Shown here: positions 9,687 to 18,992 of the stretch, in pieces | Layout: every line of letters starts with the position of its first letter | How positions within the stretch are numbered: position 1 is the stretch's first letter | NCBI GenBank assembly: GCA_004558535.1 | Contig: SFCP01000005.1 | Location: forward strand, 18,709-82,708 | DNA: 64,000 bases | From: Bacteroidales bacterium | GTDB taxonomy: Bacteria > Bacteroidota > Bacteroidia > Bacteroidales > Bacteroidaceae | Direction: 5' to 3' | Notes under the pieces: generated by a model | The model's database searches: none | What the model saw: the letters and a program-made list of their open reading frames with translations, nothing else | What the model was told of the DNA's origin: nothing | Made by a program: the position numbers and the translations under genes

Positions 9687-10037
9687 ATGAAAAAGTATTT
9701 TTTGATGGCTTGTACCGTATCCCTCTTGACCGCGTGTGGTGGTACAGGAAATGATTATGCTGACGAGGTGATTGGTATCTACGAGGATTATGCTGACGAG
9801 GTGGCTGATGCTGAGGATGAAAAATCATTGTCTCGTCTCTGTGAGGATTGCAGCACGAAGCTGAGCGACGCCAGCAAGGATTTCAAGGAAGACAAGACGC
9901 AGTTGGAGCGTGACAAAGAGGACTTCAAGGACGATGCGTTCGACACGGATTGGGCTATAACGGAAGCTGAACAGCGTTATGACTGGGCCGTTCAGAAGAA
10001 GAGAATCGAATTGAAAGAAGCAGAAAAGGACAAATAA
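9687..10037 (+). CDS. Small acidic lipoprotein, tandem copy 1
   Basis: Product of 116 residues that I do not recognise. It has a lipoprotein signal peptide (MKKYFLMACTVSLLTAC, lipobox LTAC) and CGGTGNDYADE after cleavage. The rest is very rich in Asp, Glu and Lys and probably helical (DFKEDKTQLERDKEDFKDDAF, then WAVQKKRIELKEAEKDK). It is a clear paralogue of the next gene: same length, same CGGTG start of the mature protein, same EAEKDK end. The gap between them is 48 bases, so they are likely cotranscribed. It should sit in a membrane facing the periplasm or outside. No enzymatic motif is seen. Confidence 0.8.
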   Translation: MKKYFLMACTVSLLTACGGTGNDYADEVIGIYEDYADEVADAEDEKSLSRLCEDCSTKLSDASKDFKEDKTQLERDKEDFKDDAFDTDWAITEAEQRYDWAVQKKRIELKEAEKDK

Positions 10038-10085
10038 GCCGTAAGAAAAATTTATTGTATCACAACCCTTTAAGAAAATCCTGTT

Positions 10086-10436
10086 ATGAAAAAGATATTT
10101 ATGTTTGCCGCCACATTGGCTCTCTTGGTGAGCTGCGGAGGTACCGGTTATGAAGCTGCTGACGAGATGGTTAGCCTCAGCGAGGAGTATGCAAGCCAGT
10201 TTGAGGATGCCGAGACGGAAAAGGACTTGGACCGTGCTATGGAGGATTATGGCACAAAGTTAAAAGATTTGGGAGAAGAATACAAGGAGTCGGTTACCGA
10301 GTTGCAGCGTGGCTTAGAGGATGGCGAAGATGATGCCTTTGAGGCTCAATTGGCTGCCCAGAAAGCAACAGCAAAGGCTATGTGGGCATATCAAAAGAAG
10401 CAATACGAACTGAGAGAAGCCGAAAAGGATAAGTAA
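10086..10436 (+). CDS. Small acidic lipoprotein, tandem copy 2
   Basis: Paralogue of the preceding gene, also 116 residues. Signal peptide MKKIFMFAATLALLVSC with lipobox LVSC, mature start CGGTGYEAADEMV. A predicted long acidic helix (LDRAMEDYGTKLKDLGEEY) follows, with a WAYQKKQYELREAEKDK end. Homology between the two is strongest at the lipid-anchored start and the C-terminal 20 residues, while the middle has diverged. Function unknown. A strong bidirectional terminator (10505-10546) closes the pair against the convergent dacB-type gene. Confidence 0.8.
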   Translation: MKKIFMFAATLALLVSCGGTGYEAADEMVSLSEEYASQFEDAETEKDLDRAMEDYGTKLKDLGEEYKESVTELQRGLEDGEDDAFEAQLAAQKATAKAMWAYQKKQYELREAEKDK

Positions 10437-10504
10437 ACCCTCAGACATAGAATTGGCGTTGACCCTCCCTGCGGATGGCCAACGCCTATTTTATGGAAAT
10501 TACG

Positions 10505-10546
10505 GCCGCCCCCTGTGTCGCTGACGATGCGGGGGCGGCTGTTTTT
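10505..10546 (+). terminator. Terminator between lipoproteins and PBP4 gene
   Basis: GCCGCCCCC-type arm (10505-10513) pairs with GGGGGCGGC (10531-10539), then TGTTTTTC. It serves the plus-strand pair. A second weaker hairpin (GGCGTTGACC / GGCCAACGCC) lies at about 10455-10491. Confidence 0.75.
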
Positions 10547-11859
10547 CAGTATGGGCGGGTCAGCGCCTCGCAGACACGGTCCTGAAAGTGGCGCGCCGTG
10601 GCGTTTCGGGCCTGTCCTTGATTCATGATAGCAAAGGCCAGCAGGTGTCCCTCGGCGGTAGTGGCGTAGCCGGCCAAGGTGCTCACACCCTCCACGGTAC
10701 CCGTTTTTGCCCGTACGTTTCCGGCGGCAGGGGTGCCGTGCATCCGTTTGCGCAGGGTGCCATCCGTAGCGGCTACAGGCAATGCCGGGAGCAGGTGGCG
10801 GTAGATGGCGGGCGTCCGGTAGGCATGGCGCAGCAGGGCGACGAGGCATTCCGGTGTCAGGTAGTTGTAGAGCGACAGCCCGCTGCCATCTGCTACTTGG
10901 TAGTCGGTGGCCGCGAGCCCCAGCCGCCCCAGCAGGCTTCCCTCTACGGCCGCCGCTTCCCGTCGTCCGGCACCTGTCGCTTTCTTGTAGGCAGCGATTT
11001 GGTAGAACATGCTTTCTGCCATCAGATTATTGCTCTCTTTGAGCATCGGCAGCAGGATTTGGTCCATAGTGTGTGTGCGTCGGCAGATTTCGCGGGCCGA
11101 TTTGCTTGCGCTCCCCTCCCGGATTTGGCCGGAAAAATCGATGCCGTTTTGGCGCAGCAGGGCGGTAAATTCTTCGGCAAAGCGGTCGCGTCCGTCTATC
11201 AGCAAGGGCGTGAGCGGCGGATTGTCGTCGTCCCAGCACCAACCCCAGCCTGCGGGCAACCGGTCCTTGCAATGCAAGTCGAGAACCAGGTCTCCGCGGA
11301 CACTGCGTACGCCCTGTTTCGTCAGAGAGTCTACAAAGGTTTGCAGGTCTGCCTTGTCAAACAGAGGGTCAAAGCCGGCGCGTACGTAGAGGTGGCCGCG
11401 CAGCACAGAGTCCTGCGTCGCATTGTTTTCGGCGTAGAGGGTGGTGGCAAACAGGTAGTCTGTGCCCAAACAATCCAGGGCCGTAATCGCCGTGACCAGC
11501 TTCATGGTCGAAGCCGGACGCAGACGCTGTTGATGCCCTCGGCTGAAAAGTGGCCGGTCATCGGTTAAGTCGTAGACGTAAAGTCCCAGTTGGGTTCGCT
11601 CGAAGAGGGGATCGCTCACCAGTTCGTGCAGGGCGTTTGCAATGTCCTGCCCCGGCGTGGTACGGAGGTCCGTACTGTCGGTGGGTGCAGGCTTGACAAG
11701 GGTGTCTGAGGCCGCCTGTGGCGCCGCCTGAAGGGTGTCGGGGCGTGTTTCCGCGGGAATTTCATCGGTTTTCGGGCTGGACGCGATGTGCGGGCCGTGG
11801 CAGGCGCAGCACCACAGGAGGATGGCGCAGGGCAAAAGCAGTCGGCGAAGGATTTTCAT
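10546..11859 (-). CDS. dacB: D-alanyl-D-alanine carboxypeptidase/endopeptidase, PBP4 (S13) family
   Basis: Periplasmic penicillin-binding protein that trims or cuts peptidoglycan cross-links. The 437-residue product has a lipoprotein-like signal (MKILRRLLLPCAILLWCCAC), a Thr/Pro-rich linker, then the S13 domain with all three active-site motifs: STMK (SxxK) in RLRPASTMKLVTA, SNN (SxN) in KESNNLMAESMF, and KTGT. The mature protein probably stays membrane-anchored. It lies alone between two terminators, opposite in direction to the small lipoproteins. Specificity (carboxypeptidase versus endopeptidase) cannot be read from the sequence. Confidence 0.93.
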   Translation of the reverse strand: MKILRRLLLPCAILLWCCACHGPHIASSPKTDEIPAETRPDTLQAAPQAASDTLVKPAPTDSTDLRTTPGQDIANALHELVSDPLFERTQLGLYVYDLTDDRPLFSRGHQQRLRPASTMKLVTAITALDCLGTDYLFATTLYAENNATQDSVLRGHLYVRAGFDPLFDKADLQTFVDSLTKQGVRSVRGDLVLDLHCKDRLPAGWGWCWDDDNPPLTPLLIDGRDRFAEEFTALLRQNGIDFSGQIREGSASKSAREICRRTHTMDQILLPMLKESNNLMAESMFYQIAAYKKATGAGRREAAAVEGSLLGRLGLAATDYQVADGSGLSLYNYLTPECLVALLRHAYRTPAIYRHLLPALPVAATDGTLRKRMHGTPAAGNVRAKTGTVEGVSTLAGYATTAEGHLLAFAIMNQGQARNATARHFQDRVCEALTRPY

Positions 11860-11884
11860 GGGCGTTGGTTTGTGGCGGGGTTAT

Positions 11885-11925
11885 GAAAAGCCCGGCGCCG
11901 GCGTATGGGGGCGTCGGCGTCGGGC
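11885..11925 (-). terminator. Terminator after the ompH-like genes (minus strand)
   Basis: GCCCGGCGCCGGCG (11890-11903) pairs with CGTCGGCGTCGGGC (11912-11925) with two G-U pairs. Read on the minus strand, the stem is followed by TTTTC. It separates the ompH/bamA block from the PBP4 gene. Confidence 0.7.
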
Positions 11926-11996
11926 TGTGGGGTATAGGCATGTAGCATCGGGAGGGGGGCTCACCCCTGCCATTATGGGATGACAGCCTCTCTTTT

Positions 11997-12533
11997 TCAG
12001 TTTCCGGCGGTCGTAGTGGTGGCCGAGATGCCGAGCTTCTTCATTACCAGGTTGGTCACATCGTCCGTCAGGCTTTCGTTGATGAAGATGCCCGAGCCCT
12101 GTGCGGCTGTCTTGTCGATGATGTAGATGTAGTTGCCTTCCTTGGCCACTGCGCTGACGGCCTCCTGCACTTTCAGCAGGATGGGCTGCATCTTGCGCTG
12201 TTGTTCGTCTTGCAGAGCCTTGGAGTTGTCTTCGTAGGCCTGCTGCAGTTTTTGCTGCATATCGACCAGTTCCTGTTCGCGGCGCTGGCGGATGTTCTCA
12301 GGAGTTTTGTCGTTGACTTCAGTCCTGAATTTCTCCAATTTAGTCTGGTACTCGCGCTGCATATCGGCGAAGTCGTTCTCGTAGTTTTGGGCAATGGCCT
12401 GCAGTTCGTCCATGGCAGTTTTGTAGTCGGGCAATGCCTGTACGACAGCCTGGTAGTCAAATCGGCCGAATTTCTGAGCCATCATGCTCAGAGGCGCTGC
12501 GCAGAGGAGCAGCAAGAGAATTTTCTTAATCAT
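11997..12533 (-). CDS. OmpH/Skp-family periplasmic chaperone, copy 1
   Basis: Periplasmic chaperone that holds unfolded outer-membrane proteins on the way to BamA. The 178-residue product has a signal peptide (MIKKILLLLLCAAPLSMMAQ), the Skp start KFGRFDYQAVVQALPDYK, a long coiled-coil tentacle region (about residues 40-125, rich in Gln, Glu and Lys) and the C-terminal strand YIYIIDKTAAQGSGIFI. It lies downstream of a second Skp-like gene and of bamA, all on the same strand. A promoter-like TACCTTTG lies just upstream, inside the end of copy 2. Confidence 0.92.
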   Translation of the reverse strand: MIKKILLLLLCAAPLSMMAQKFGRFDYQAVVQALPDYKTAMDELQAIAQNYENDFADMQREYQTKLEKFRTEVNDKTPENIRQRREQELVDMQQKLQQAYEDNSKALQDEQQRKMQPILLKVQEAVSAVAKEGNYIYIIDKTAAQGSGIFINESLTDDVTNLVMKKLGISATTTTAGN

Positions 12534-12648
12534 TGGTGTTTTTGTTATTTTGTGAATTGTATTTGCTTGTGGCGGTGGGGCTTCCCGTCAGCATGGGCTG
12601 CCGGTGGGTGGGGCCTATGTGCTTCCTGCGTGGCAGCAGAAACGGGTG

Positions 12649-12680
12649 CAAAGGTAGGAAATTTATTTGGAATAGCCCAA
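12649..12680 (-). promoter_or_regulatory. Internal promoter ahead of the second ompH gene
   Basis: On the minus strand TACCTTTG (12649-12656) has TTG (12678-12680) upstream at 21 bases, overlapping the 3' end of the upstream ompH copy. This would allow separate expression of the 11997-12533 gene. Confidence 0.5.
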
Positions 12681-13178
12681 TTTGGTAAGTACCTCGTTGC
12701 TAATGTCTATGGCGGGCGAAGCAAAGATGATGCCGTTGTCGGACGATCGGTCCAGGATGAGCTGGAAGCCTTTGGTCTGTGCAATTCCCTTGACGGCGTT
12801 GTAGATTTCGTCCTGTATAGGTTCCATCAGGCTTTGGCGTTTTTTGAAGAGTTCGCCTTCGGGTCCGAAATACTTCTTTTTCAGGTCGGCTGCTTCCTTT
12901 TCTTTGTTTACGATAGCGTCCTCGCGTTCTTTCTTTTGGCTTTCGGAGAGGAACATAGCTTCGTTTTGGTAGTTTTTATAGAGGGTTTTGGCTTCCTCGT
13001 CCAGGGCTTCCACTTCGCTTTGCCAGCGCCTTGACAGCTGGTTGAGCTGTTCGTTTGCCCGTTCGTAGGCGGGGATGTTGCTTAGGATGTACTCCATGTC
13101 AATCAGGGCGAACTTTTGCGCCGATGCGCTCACGCCGAATAGGCCCAGAAGGCAGGTGATAAGGAATAGCTTTCTCAT
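12663..13178 (-). CDS. OmpH/Skp-family periplasmic chaperone, copy 2
   Basis: Second Skp-like chaperone, 171 residues. Signal peptide MRKLFLITCLLGLFGVSASAQ, then KFALIDMEYILSNIPAYERA (the family start), a long charged coiled coil containing QKKEREDAIVNKEKEAADLKKKYF-type sequence, and the closing strand LILDRSSDNGIIFASPAIDISNEV. It follows bamA by about 100 bases on the same strand. Bacteroidales usually carry two such genes in tandem behind bamA, and this pair follows that pattern. The copies are diverged and may serve different clients. Confidence 0.93.
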   Translation of the reverse strand: MRKLFLITCLLGLFGVSASAQKFALIDMEYILSNIPAYERANEQLNQLSRRWQSEVEALDEEAKTLYKNYQNEAMFLSESQKKEREDAIVNKEKEAADLKKKYFGPEGELFKKRQSLMEPIQDEIYNAVKGIAQTKGFQLILDRSSDNGIIFASPAIDISNEVLTKLGYSK

Positions 13179-13282
13179 AACGTTGATTTTTTATTGGGTA
13201 CGAATCATAATATTGGCCGTGGACTTCACGCCGTGGGAGGCGGGTGTAGCGGTGCAGCGGCTCTTTGTTTGGATTGCTTGGT

Positions 13283-15916
13283 TTAGAATTCCTGGCCGAT
13301 GATGAAGTGGAACTGCGAGCCACCTGCTTTCACGCCGTTGATATTCTTTTGGAAACCGTAGGCCCAGTCGACGCCCATCAGGCCGACCATGGGCAAGAGG
13401 ATACGCACGCCGACGCCGGCCGAACGCTTCATGTTGAACGGATTGAACTTCTTCACGTCCGTCCAGGCATTTCCGCCCTCCAGGAAGGCCAAGGCGTAGA
13501 TGCTGGTGGAGTTTTCGAGCATCAGCGGGTAGCGCAATTCCAGCGTCATGCGGCTGTAGGCGTAGGCGTTCTCGCCGGTATTTCCGGCCAGTGAGCCGTT
13601 GTCGTAACCGCGCAAGCCGATGGTTTCGGTGGCGTAGCCGTAGGAATAGCCTGACATGCCGTCGCCGCCCACATAGTAGGTTTCAAATGGAGATTTCTTG
13701 TAGCGGTTGTAAGCTCCAAGGATGCCAATTTCTGCGCGCGTCATCAAAACGGGACACTTCACGCCGCCGCTCAGCGCTGTGAACGAGCGGAACTTCACGC
13801 GCCACTTGTGGTATTCGATCCAGCGGTATTTCTCCTGCGATTCGCGGGCGTAAGTAGAACTTTGGTAGTTTGTAGCCAGATTTTTGTAGTCGCGGCCGTC
13901 CCACAGGGAGTAGGGAGGCGTGAGCGTCACCGAGGCAGAAAATTCCGAACCCTTTCGCGGATAGAACGGGTGGTCCGTAGAGCTTCTGTTCAGGCTGAGT
14001 GTGAGGTTGATGTTGTTACAATTGCCGTCCGAAATCAGGAAGTACTGCCACGAGCGGAGCATGTAGCGTGTATAACTCAGCTCGGCCATGAACGAGAAGT
14101 AGTCATCCGGCCAGCGAAGTCGTTTTCCGAAGCCCAGAGATACGCTGACCATCTTCACGTATTTGTCCGGGTCGTAATAGTTGGCGTAATTGTAGTAACT
14201 ACTGTTCGTGCCGTAGCCGTACATGTAGTTGTAGATATTATTATAGCTATTGTAGTAGTTCGAATTGATGTCGCTCTGTTTCGAATAGTAGATGGAGAAT
14301 GAGAATTGGTTGGGTCGCTTTCCGCCAAACCAGGGGTCAAGGAATGACAGCGAGTAGCTCTGATAGTACGTACCGTTGGTCTGTCCGCTTATCGACAGGG
14401 TCTGACCGTCTCCCTGCGGGATAAATCCGGCTCGCTTGGAGCCTTTTCCAAACAGGTTCTGGATAGAGAAGTTTGTAAACTTCAGGCCGATGCGTCCCAC
14501 GATACCGGTTTGTCCCCAACCGGCGGAAAGTTCGATTTGGTCGCCGCCCTTTGTCAGTAGCGGGTAGTTGATGTCCACGGTTCCGCTTTCCTCGTCGGGC
14601 ACAATGGCTTTGCCTAATCCTGCCTGCAGGGCTTCTGGGTCAAACTGGTTCATGTTGGCCAGTTCTCGCACGCTACGTTCGATGGCGTCCATGCTAAACA
14701 GGTCTCCCGGCTTGGTGCGCAATTCTCGTCGTATGACGTTTTCATATACGCGGTCGTTGCCTGAAATTCGGATGTGGTTGAATGTTGCCTGTTGGCGTTC
14801 TTCGATGCGCATTTCAAGGTCGATTGAGTCGCCCTCTACGTTGATTTCCACCGGATCGAGCTGGTAGAACACATAGCCTCGGTTGTAGTAGAGTTTACCG
14901 ATGGCATCCTCGTCTGTATTGAGTCGTTTGTCGAGCAGGGTTTGGTCGTAGACGTCGCCGCGCTTCATTTTGAGCTGATTTTGCAGGAAGTCGGTGTTGT
15001 AAATCGTATTTCCCACCCAATCCACGTTGCGCAAGTAGTATTTTTGTCCTTCGTAGACGTTCAGGTAAATGTCCACGTGGGAATCATCTACGGCTTGGAC
15101 GCTGTCGCTCAGCAGCAGTGCGTCGCGATAGCCCCAGCTGTTGAGCTTTTCGACCAGAAATCCTTTGTCCTCTTCATACTTTTCGGGCAGGAACTTCTTG
15201 CTTTTGAAGATGTTTCGCCAGTTTTTTTCGCGTGTCTTCTTCATGGAGCGCTTCAGCTTGCCGACGGATTTTTCTTCCACGCCGGTGATGTAGATGTGGC
15301 GCACCTTGATTTTTTCGTTTTTGCGGATATTGATGTCTACGAGCACGCGGTTGTCGCCTGTGACGTCTTCGCGTTGCAGTATGTCGACTTCAGCGTTTTT
15401 GAATCCCTTTGCTTCGAAATATCTTTTGGTGATGATTTTTGCGCGGTCTATCATGTCGGGCGTTATCTGCATACCGTTTTGCAGTCCGAGCGACTTTTCC
15501 AGGTCCTCGCGCTCGCTTTTTTTCACGCCGCTGTAGCTTATGCTGGATATGCGGGGCTGTGCCGTCAGGTAGATGTGCAGGTAGATGGTGCTACCCACGA
15601 TGCTGTCGGCCTCGATGCGTACGTTCGAGAAGAGTTTCTGTGCCCAGTAGCGTCGGATGGCTTCGCTCATTTCGTTGCCCGGCACTTCGTAGGTATCTCC
15701 TACGTTGAGTCCCGACAGGCTGAGCAGGTAGTCATCGTCAAATCCCTTGATACCATCGATGGCCAGGCCTCCAAGGATGTAGCGGGGGTGGTCTGCGGTG
15801 TAGGTGATGGTAGGTTTTTCCTGTACGGTGACTTGTGCGGCAGTTTTAGTAGGCGCAGCGATTTGCAGGAATAGGAGTGTCAGGCAACAGAGGAAGAGTT
15901 TGTGCTGATATTTCAT
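13283..15916 (-). CDS. bamA: Outer membrane protein assembly factor BamA
   Basis: Central component of the machine that inserts beta-barrel proteins into the outer membrane. The 877-residue product has a signal peptide (MKYQHKLFLCCLTLLFLQIAAPTKTAAQ), several POTRA domains (about residues 40-455; GLNVGDTYEVPGNEMSEAIRR and ISYSGVKKSEREDLEKSLGL are typical), and a 16-strand barrel. The conserved loop-6 motif appears as LRGYDNGSL. The extracellular region about residues 545-590 is very rich in Tyr, Asn and Ser. It ends with an aromatic strand (FHFIIGQEF). It lies between uppS and two ompH genes, the conserved Bacteroidales order. Confidence 0.96.
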   Translation of the reverse strand: MKYQHKLFLCCLTLLFLQIAAPTKTAAQVTVQEKPTITYTADHPRYILGGLAIDGIKGFDDDYLLSLSGLNVGDTYEVPGNEMSEAIRRYWAQKLFSNVRIEADSIVGSTIYLHIYLTAQPRISSISYSGVKKSEREDLEKSLGLQNGMQITPDMIDRAKIITKRYFEAKGFKNAEVDILQREDVTGDNRVLVDINIRKNEKIKVRHIYITGVEEKSVGKLKRSMKKTREKNWRNIFKSKKFLPEKYEEDKGFLVEKLNSWGYRDALLLSDSVQAVDDSHVDIYLNVYEGQKYYLRNVDWVGNTIYNTDFLQNQLKMKRGDVYDQTLLDKRLNTDEDAIGKLYYNRGYVFYQLDPVEINVEGDSIDLEMRIEERQQATFNHIRISGNDRVYENVIRRELRTKPGDLFSMDAIERSVRELANMNQFDPEALQAGLGKAIVPDEESGTVDINYPLLTKGGDQIELSAGWGQTGIVGRIGLKFTNFSIQNLFGKGSKRAGFIPQGDGQTLSISGQTNGTYYQSYSLSFLDPWFGGKRPNQFSFSIYYSKQSDINSNYYNSYNNIYNYMYGYGTNSSYYNYANYYDPDKYVKMVSVSLGFGKRLRWPDDYFSFMAELSYTRYMLRSWQYFLISDGNCNNINLTLSLNRSSTDHPFYPRKGSEFSASVTLTPPYSLWDGRDYKNLATNYQSSTYARESQEKYRWIEYHKWRVKFRSFTALSGGVKCPVLMTRAEIGILGAYNRYKKSPFETYYVGGDGMSGYSYGYATETIGLRGYDNGSLAGNTGENAYAYSRMTLELRYPLMLENSTSIYALAFLEGGNAWTDVKKFNPFNMKRSAGVGVRILLPMVGLMGVDWAYGFQKNINGVKAGGSQFHFIIGQEF

Positions 15917-15970
15917 TGTGCTTAGCTTTTCTGAGGAGTAGTGGCGGGTGTCGCTTGGCTTTTTGGTGGT

Positions 15971-16786
15971 TCAGGCCTGCTCGTTGGTGACCTGTTCGCT
16001 GGTTTTTCCGAAGCGGCGTTCACGGTTTTGGTAGTCGGCCAGTGCTTGGCAGAACGCAGCCGTATCGAAGTCCGGCCAGAAGGTGTCGCAGAAGTAGAGT
16101 TCGGAGTAGGCGCATTGCCAGAGCAGGTAGTTGCTGAGCCGCACTTCGCCGCCTGTACGGATGAGCAGGTCGGGGTTGGGCATGAAGCAGGTGGTCAGCG
16201 CCTGGTCGATGGTGTCTTCTGTGATTTCTTCCGGGCGGATGGTGCCGTTGGCAGCTTGTTGTGCGAGGTGGCGTACGGCCTCGGTGATTTCCCATTTCGA
16301 GGAGTAGCTCAGCGCGATGACCATTGTCATGCCCGTATTTGTTGCGGTGCGTTGGGCCAGTCCGTCGATAGCGGCTTTTACCTCGGCCGGCAGTCGGTCT
16401 GTCTGGCCGATGACGCGCAGCCGCACGTTGTTTCGCATGAAGAGTTCCTCCTCCATGGCTGTCAGGATAAGGGACATGAGAGCTGCCACCTCGGCGGCGG
16501 GTCGGTTCCAGTTTTCGGTGGAGAAGGTGTAGAGGGTGAGGAATTTCACGCCCAGTCTGGATGCGGTTGTCGTGATTTCGCGCACGGTCTCGACGCCCTG
16601 CTGGTGTCCCATGCTGCGGTCCAGTCCCCGCGCCTTGGCCCATCGTCCGTTTCCGTCCATGATAATGGCCACGTGGGTGGGGATGCGTTGCAGGTCGACG
16701 CCTGCCGCTTGGGCGAATTGGCGCAGGGCCTCGATTTCGTTCGGGGCTTTTGTGCCGTCGTGAGTACTTTCGTGTTGTGCCATCAT
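15971..16786 (-). CDS. uppS: Undecaprenyl diphosphate synthase
   Basis: Cis-prenyltransferase that makes the C55 lipid carrier for peptidoglycan and surface polysaccharides from farnesyl diphosphate and isopentenyl diphosphate. The 271-residue product contains [18 protein letters not shown] (catalytic Asp in MDGNGRW), [26 protein letters not shown], and the C-terminal [19 protein letters not shown] and [13 protein letters not shown]. The N-terminus is about 25 residues longer than in short homologues; the second ATG at 16783 is an equally possible start. It sits between the DUF6089 gene and bamA and is probably cotranscribed with them. Confidence 0.97.
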   Translation of the reverse strand: MMAQHESTHDGTKAPNEIEALRQFAQAAGVDLQRIPTHVAIIMDGNGRWAKARGLDRSMGHQQGVETVREITTTASRLGVKFLTLYTFSTENWNRPAAEVAALMSLILTAMEEELFMRNNVRLRVIGQTDRLPAEVKAAIDGLAQRTATNTGMTMVIALSYSSKWEITEAVRHLAQQAANGTIRPEEITEDTIDQALTTCFMPNPDLLIRTGGEVRLSNYLLWQCAYSELYFCDTFWPDFDTAAFCQALADYQNRERRFGKTSEQVTNEQA

Positions 16787-16809
16787 GTTTCAGGGAGTGA
16801 GTTTGTGCC

Positions 16810-17514
16810 TTAGTCGCGGTTGCAGGTGGGGCAGCGTGGTGACAGGTCGTAGGTCACGGTGAAGAGGGTAAAGGAATAGTGGTCCTTGTTGCGAAATCCC
16901 GAGGACTTGATGCCCAGCGGAGCCTCCAGTCCTTCGAGTTTGTCGGACGGAGTGAGGTGCATGCGCCATTCCAGTCCCAGGTTCAGCCGCCTTCCGGCTT
17001 TGTATTTCAATCCGACGCCCAGGGGGATATTTGCAGTAAAGGCTTTGCCCACACTACCATAGGTCAGGCCGAAACCCATCTGTAGGTAGGGTGTCAGACG
17101 CTTGAATCCCTGGTAGTTTTGCAGGTATCCGTAGGGCAGGAAGTTGATTTCGTAGAGTACGCTCAGGTCATAGACGGCGCCGCTCATTGCGTAGTCCAGT
17201 CGTTCTTCGCCTGTTTGGTTGGGATTGGCGGGATAGAAATTGTTTACGCCTTTTGTCGAGCCGCTCCATTTCCCCACGTCAAAATTGGCCTTGATGGCCA
17301 TGCGTGGATTGAGCAGTCGTCGCATCACGAGTCCGCCGCCCACGGAGGATTGCCCGTACCATTTGCTGTTGACGTCGTTCAGGCCGAAGCAAAGTCCCAC
17401 GCCGGCGCCCAGTTCCATGCGGTACTCCGTGTCCTCGTCCTGTGCGGACAGGCCGGTGGCGCAGAGCGTCAGCAGCAGCAGGGAGATCAGTCGTCTGAGG
17501 GTCTTCATAGGCAT
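16810..17514 (-). CDS. DUF6089 family outer-membrane beta-barrel protein
   Basis: The 234-residue product has a signal peptide (MKTLRRLISLLLLTLCATGLSAQ, with starts at 17514 or 17508) followed by amphipathic beta-strands with alternating aromatic residues (RMELGAGVGLCFGLNDVNSKW; LTPYLQMGFGLTYGSVGKAF; RRLNLGLEWRMHLTPSDKLEG). Proteins of this family regularly precede uppS-bamA in Bacteroidales, so a role in outer-membrane biogenesis is often assumed but not proven. It ends CPTCNRD, with two cysteines close together. The gap to uppS is 23 bases. Confidence 0.88.
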   Translation of the reverse strand: MPMKTLRRLISLLLLTLCATGLSAQDEDTEYRMELGAGVGLCFGLNDVNSKWYGQSSVGGGLVMRRLLNPRMAIKANFDVGKWSGSTKGVNNFYPANPNQTGEERLDYAMSGAVYDLSVLYEINFLPYGYLQNYQGFKRLTPYLQMGFGLTYGSVGKAFTANIPLGVGLKYKAGRRLNLGLEWRMHLTPSDKLEGLEAPLGIKSSGFRNKDHYSFTLFTVTYDLSPRCPTCNRD

Positions 17515-17529
17515 GGGGCAGAGGGTGGC

Positions 17530-18897
17530 TTATTGGTTTTCAGCCCATCCCAGGCGGTTGTGCCGGCCGCGCCACACCCGTCCCGTGGTGCTGTCGATGT
17601 ACCAGGCGAAGTTGAATTCGTCGGCAGTGGCCGTTATTTCGTGCTGTGCAGACAGCGGGATGAACGGCAGCCGCAGTTCGCCGTCAATCCACGTGCGTCC
17701 GTTGTCACGGCTGCTGTAGAAAGGCGCGGGGGTGCCGTCTGTGTCCAATCCTGTCAGACAGGCGGCGCCGTCATAGCGCAGCAGGGCCTGCTGGTCCAGT
17801 GTCGGGCAGTTGTAGGCGTTGGTTTCCGCGGCCGGGATGTGTACCCAGGGATAGCTGTCGCCTCCGTCCGTGTCGGCCGTCCGCCGCCACACGACGCAGT
17901 GGCCGTCGCGGCGTCCCACGGCGACGAAGATTTCCTGTCCGTTGTCGGTCTGTGCGGGAATACATACGGACATGATGCTGTCTGTGGGCACTTGGTCCGG
18001 TTCGTCGTCCTCCTGCACGGTCCAGTTTACGCCATCCGTACTATGGAGGAAGTGTCCGTCGGCGATGGCGCCCAGTCCCGTTTCGCCGCCGGCGATTAGT
18101 GCAAGGGGTTTCAGCTCGCTACCCGTCTCATGCCACGTCAGTCCGTCGGCCGATGTCAGGATATGATGCTCTTCGTCCAGTGCGAAGTAGTGGCCGAAGG
18201 CGGTTTGTATCGAGGTAGGCAGCAGGACGGTCTTCAGGGTCCGGCTCTCCCACAGGCTTACGTCCTCCACGGTCGTGCGGCCGTAGGGGATGCTCACCAC
18301 TTGGGTGTCGTCTCCGTAGCGGCCGTATACCTTCAGTTCGCCGTCTGCCGCCAGGGCACGCAGTTCGGTCATGCCCTGCAGCAGCGTGCATCCTGTCGCG
18401 ATGCTGTTCCATCGCATGCTGTCTCCCTCTTCGCGGTGGATATTGACACGCATCTCGTAGGTGCGGGTGGACAGGCCGTCGCTGGCGTGAACCGTCAGCA
18501 GGCGGGGCAGGGTGAAATCCGTACTGTCCGCGGCCGAGAATATCGTATCTTCGGCCGTGATGAGCGAGCGGATGCGCACGGCTCCCACGGCGTTGAACGT
18601 AGAGAATACGATTTTGCTTCCATCGGTACCATAGGGCAGCGAGTCGCGGTTGAAGATGAGTCCGTTCAGCTGGTCGATGGTCATGGGGTAGAGTGAGCCC
18701 GTCACCGTGACGCGGTAGGTGCTGTCCTCGCCCGTGCTGCTTTTGGTCAGCAGGTAGCGGTTGAGTGTGCCCACCGTGGTGGCGGTGATGATGCAGTCGC
18801 CCGAGGTCACCGTGTCGTAGTCGGTGTCGCTCGTACAGGCTGTATGGGTCGCGATAATGGGCAGCAGCAACAGCAGGGCCCGGGTGAAAAGTTTCAT
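17530..18897 (-). CDS. DUF6242 domain lipoprotein
   Basis: Predicted lipoprotein of 455 residues (MKLFTRALLLLLPIIATHTAC, lipobox near HTAC). The N-terminal third is a beta-sandwich-like domain (TGDCIITATTVGTLNRYLLTKSS region to about residue 155). The remainder looks like a beta-propeller, with repeated segments such as LTSADGLTWHETGSELKPLA, FLHSTDGVNWTVQED and FYSSRDNGRTWIDGELRL, close to sialidase-type Asp boxes (S-x-D-x-G-x-T-W). This fits the DUF6242 family. Function is unknown; surface or periplasmic binding is a guess. First gene of the minus-strand envelope block. Confidence 0.85.
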   Translation of the reverse strand: MKLFTRALLLLLPIIATHTACTSDTDYDTVTSGDCIITATTVGTLNRYLLTKSSTGEDSTYRVTVTGSLYPMTIDQLNGLIFNRDSLPYGTDGSKIVFSTFNAVGAVRIRSLITAEDTIFSAADSTDFTLPRLLTVHASDGLSTRTYEMRVNIHREEGDSMRWNSIATGCTLLQGMTELRALAADGELKVYGRYGDDTQVVSIPYGRTTVEDVSLWESRTLKTVLLPTSIQTAFGHYFALDEEHHILTSADGLTWHETGSELKPLALIAGGETGLGAIADGHFLHSTDGVNWTVQEDDEPDQVPTDSIMSVCIPAQTDNGQEIFVAVGRRDGHCVVWRRTADTDGGDSYPWVHIPAAETNAYNCPTLDQQALLRYDGAACLTGLDTDGTPAPFYSSRDNGRTWIDGELRLPFIPLSAQHEITATADEFNFAWYIDSTTGRVWRGRHNRLGWAENQ

Positions 18898-18992
18898 ATA
18901 CCGATATTATATATATATAATGGTGCGGCAAGTCCCGCGCCAATGGGGGCTGTGGCCGCCCACGGAGCGAGTTGCACAATTTTCTCAAGTTG

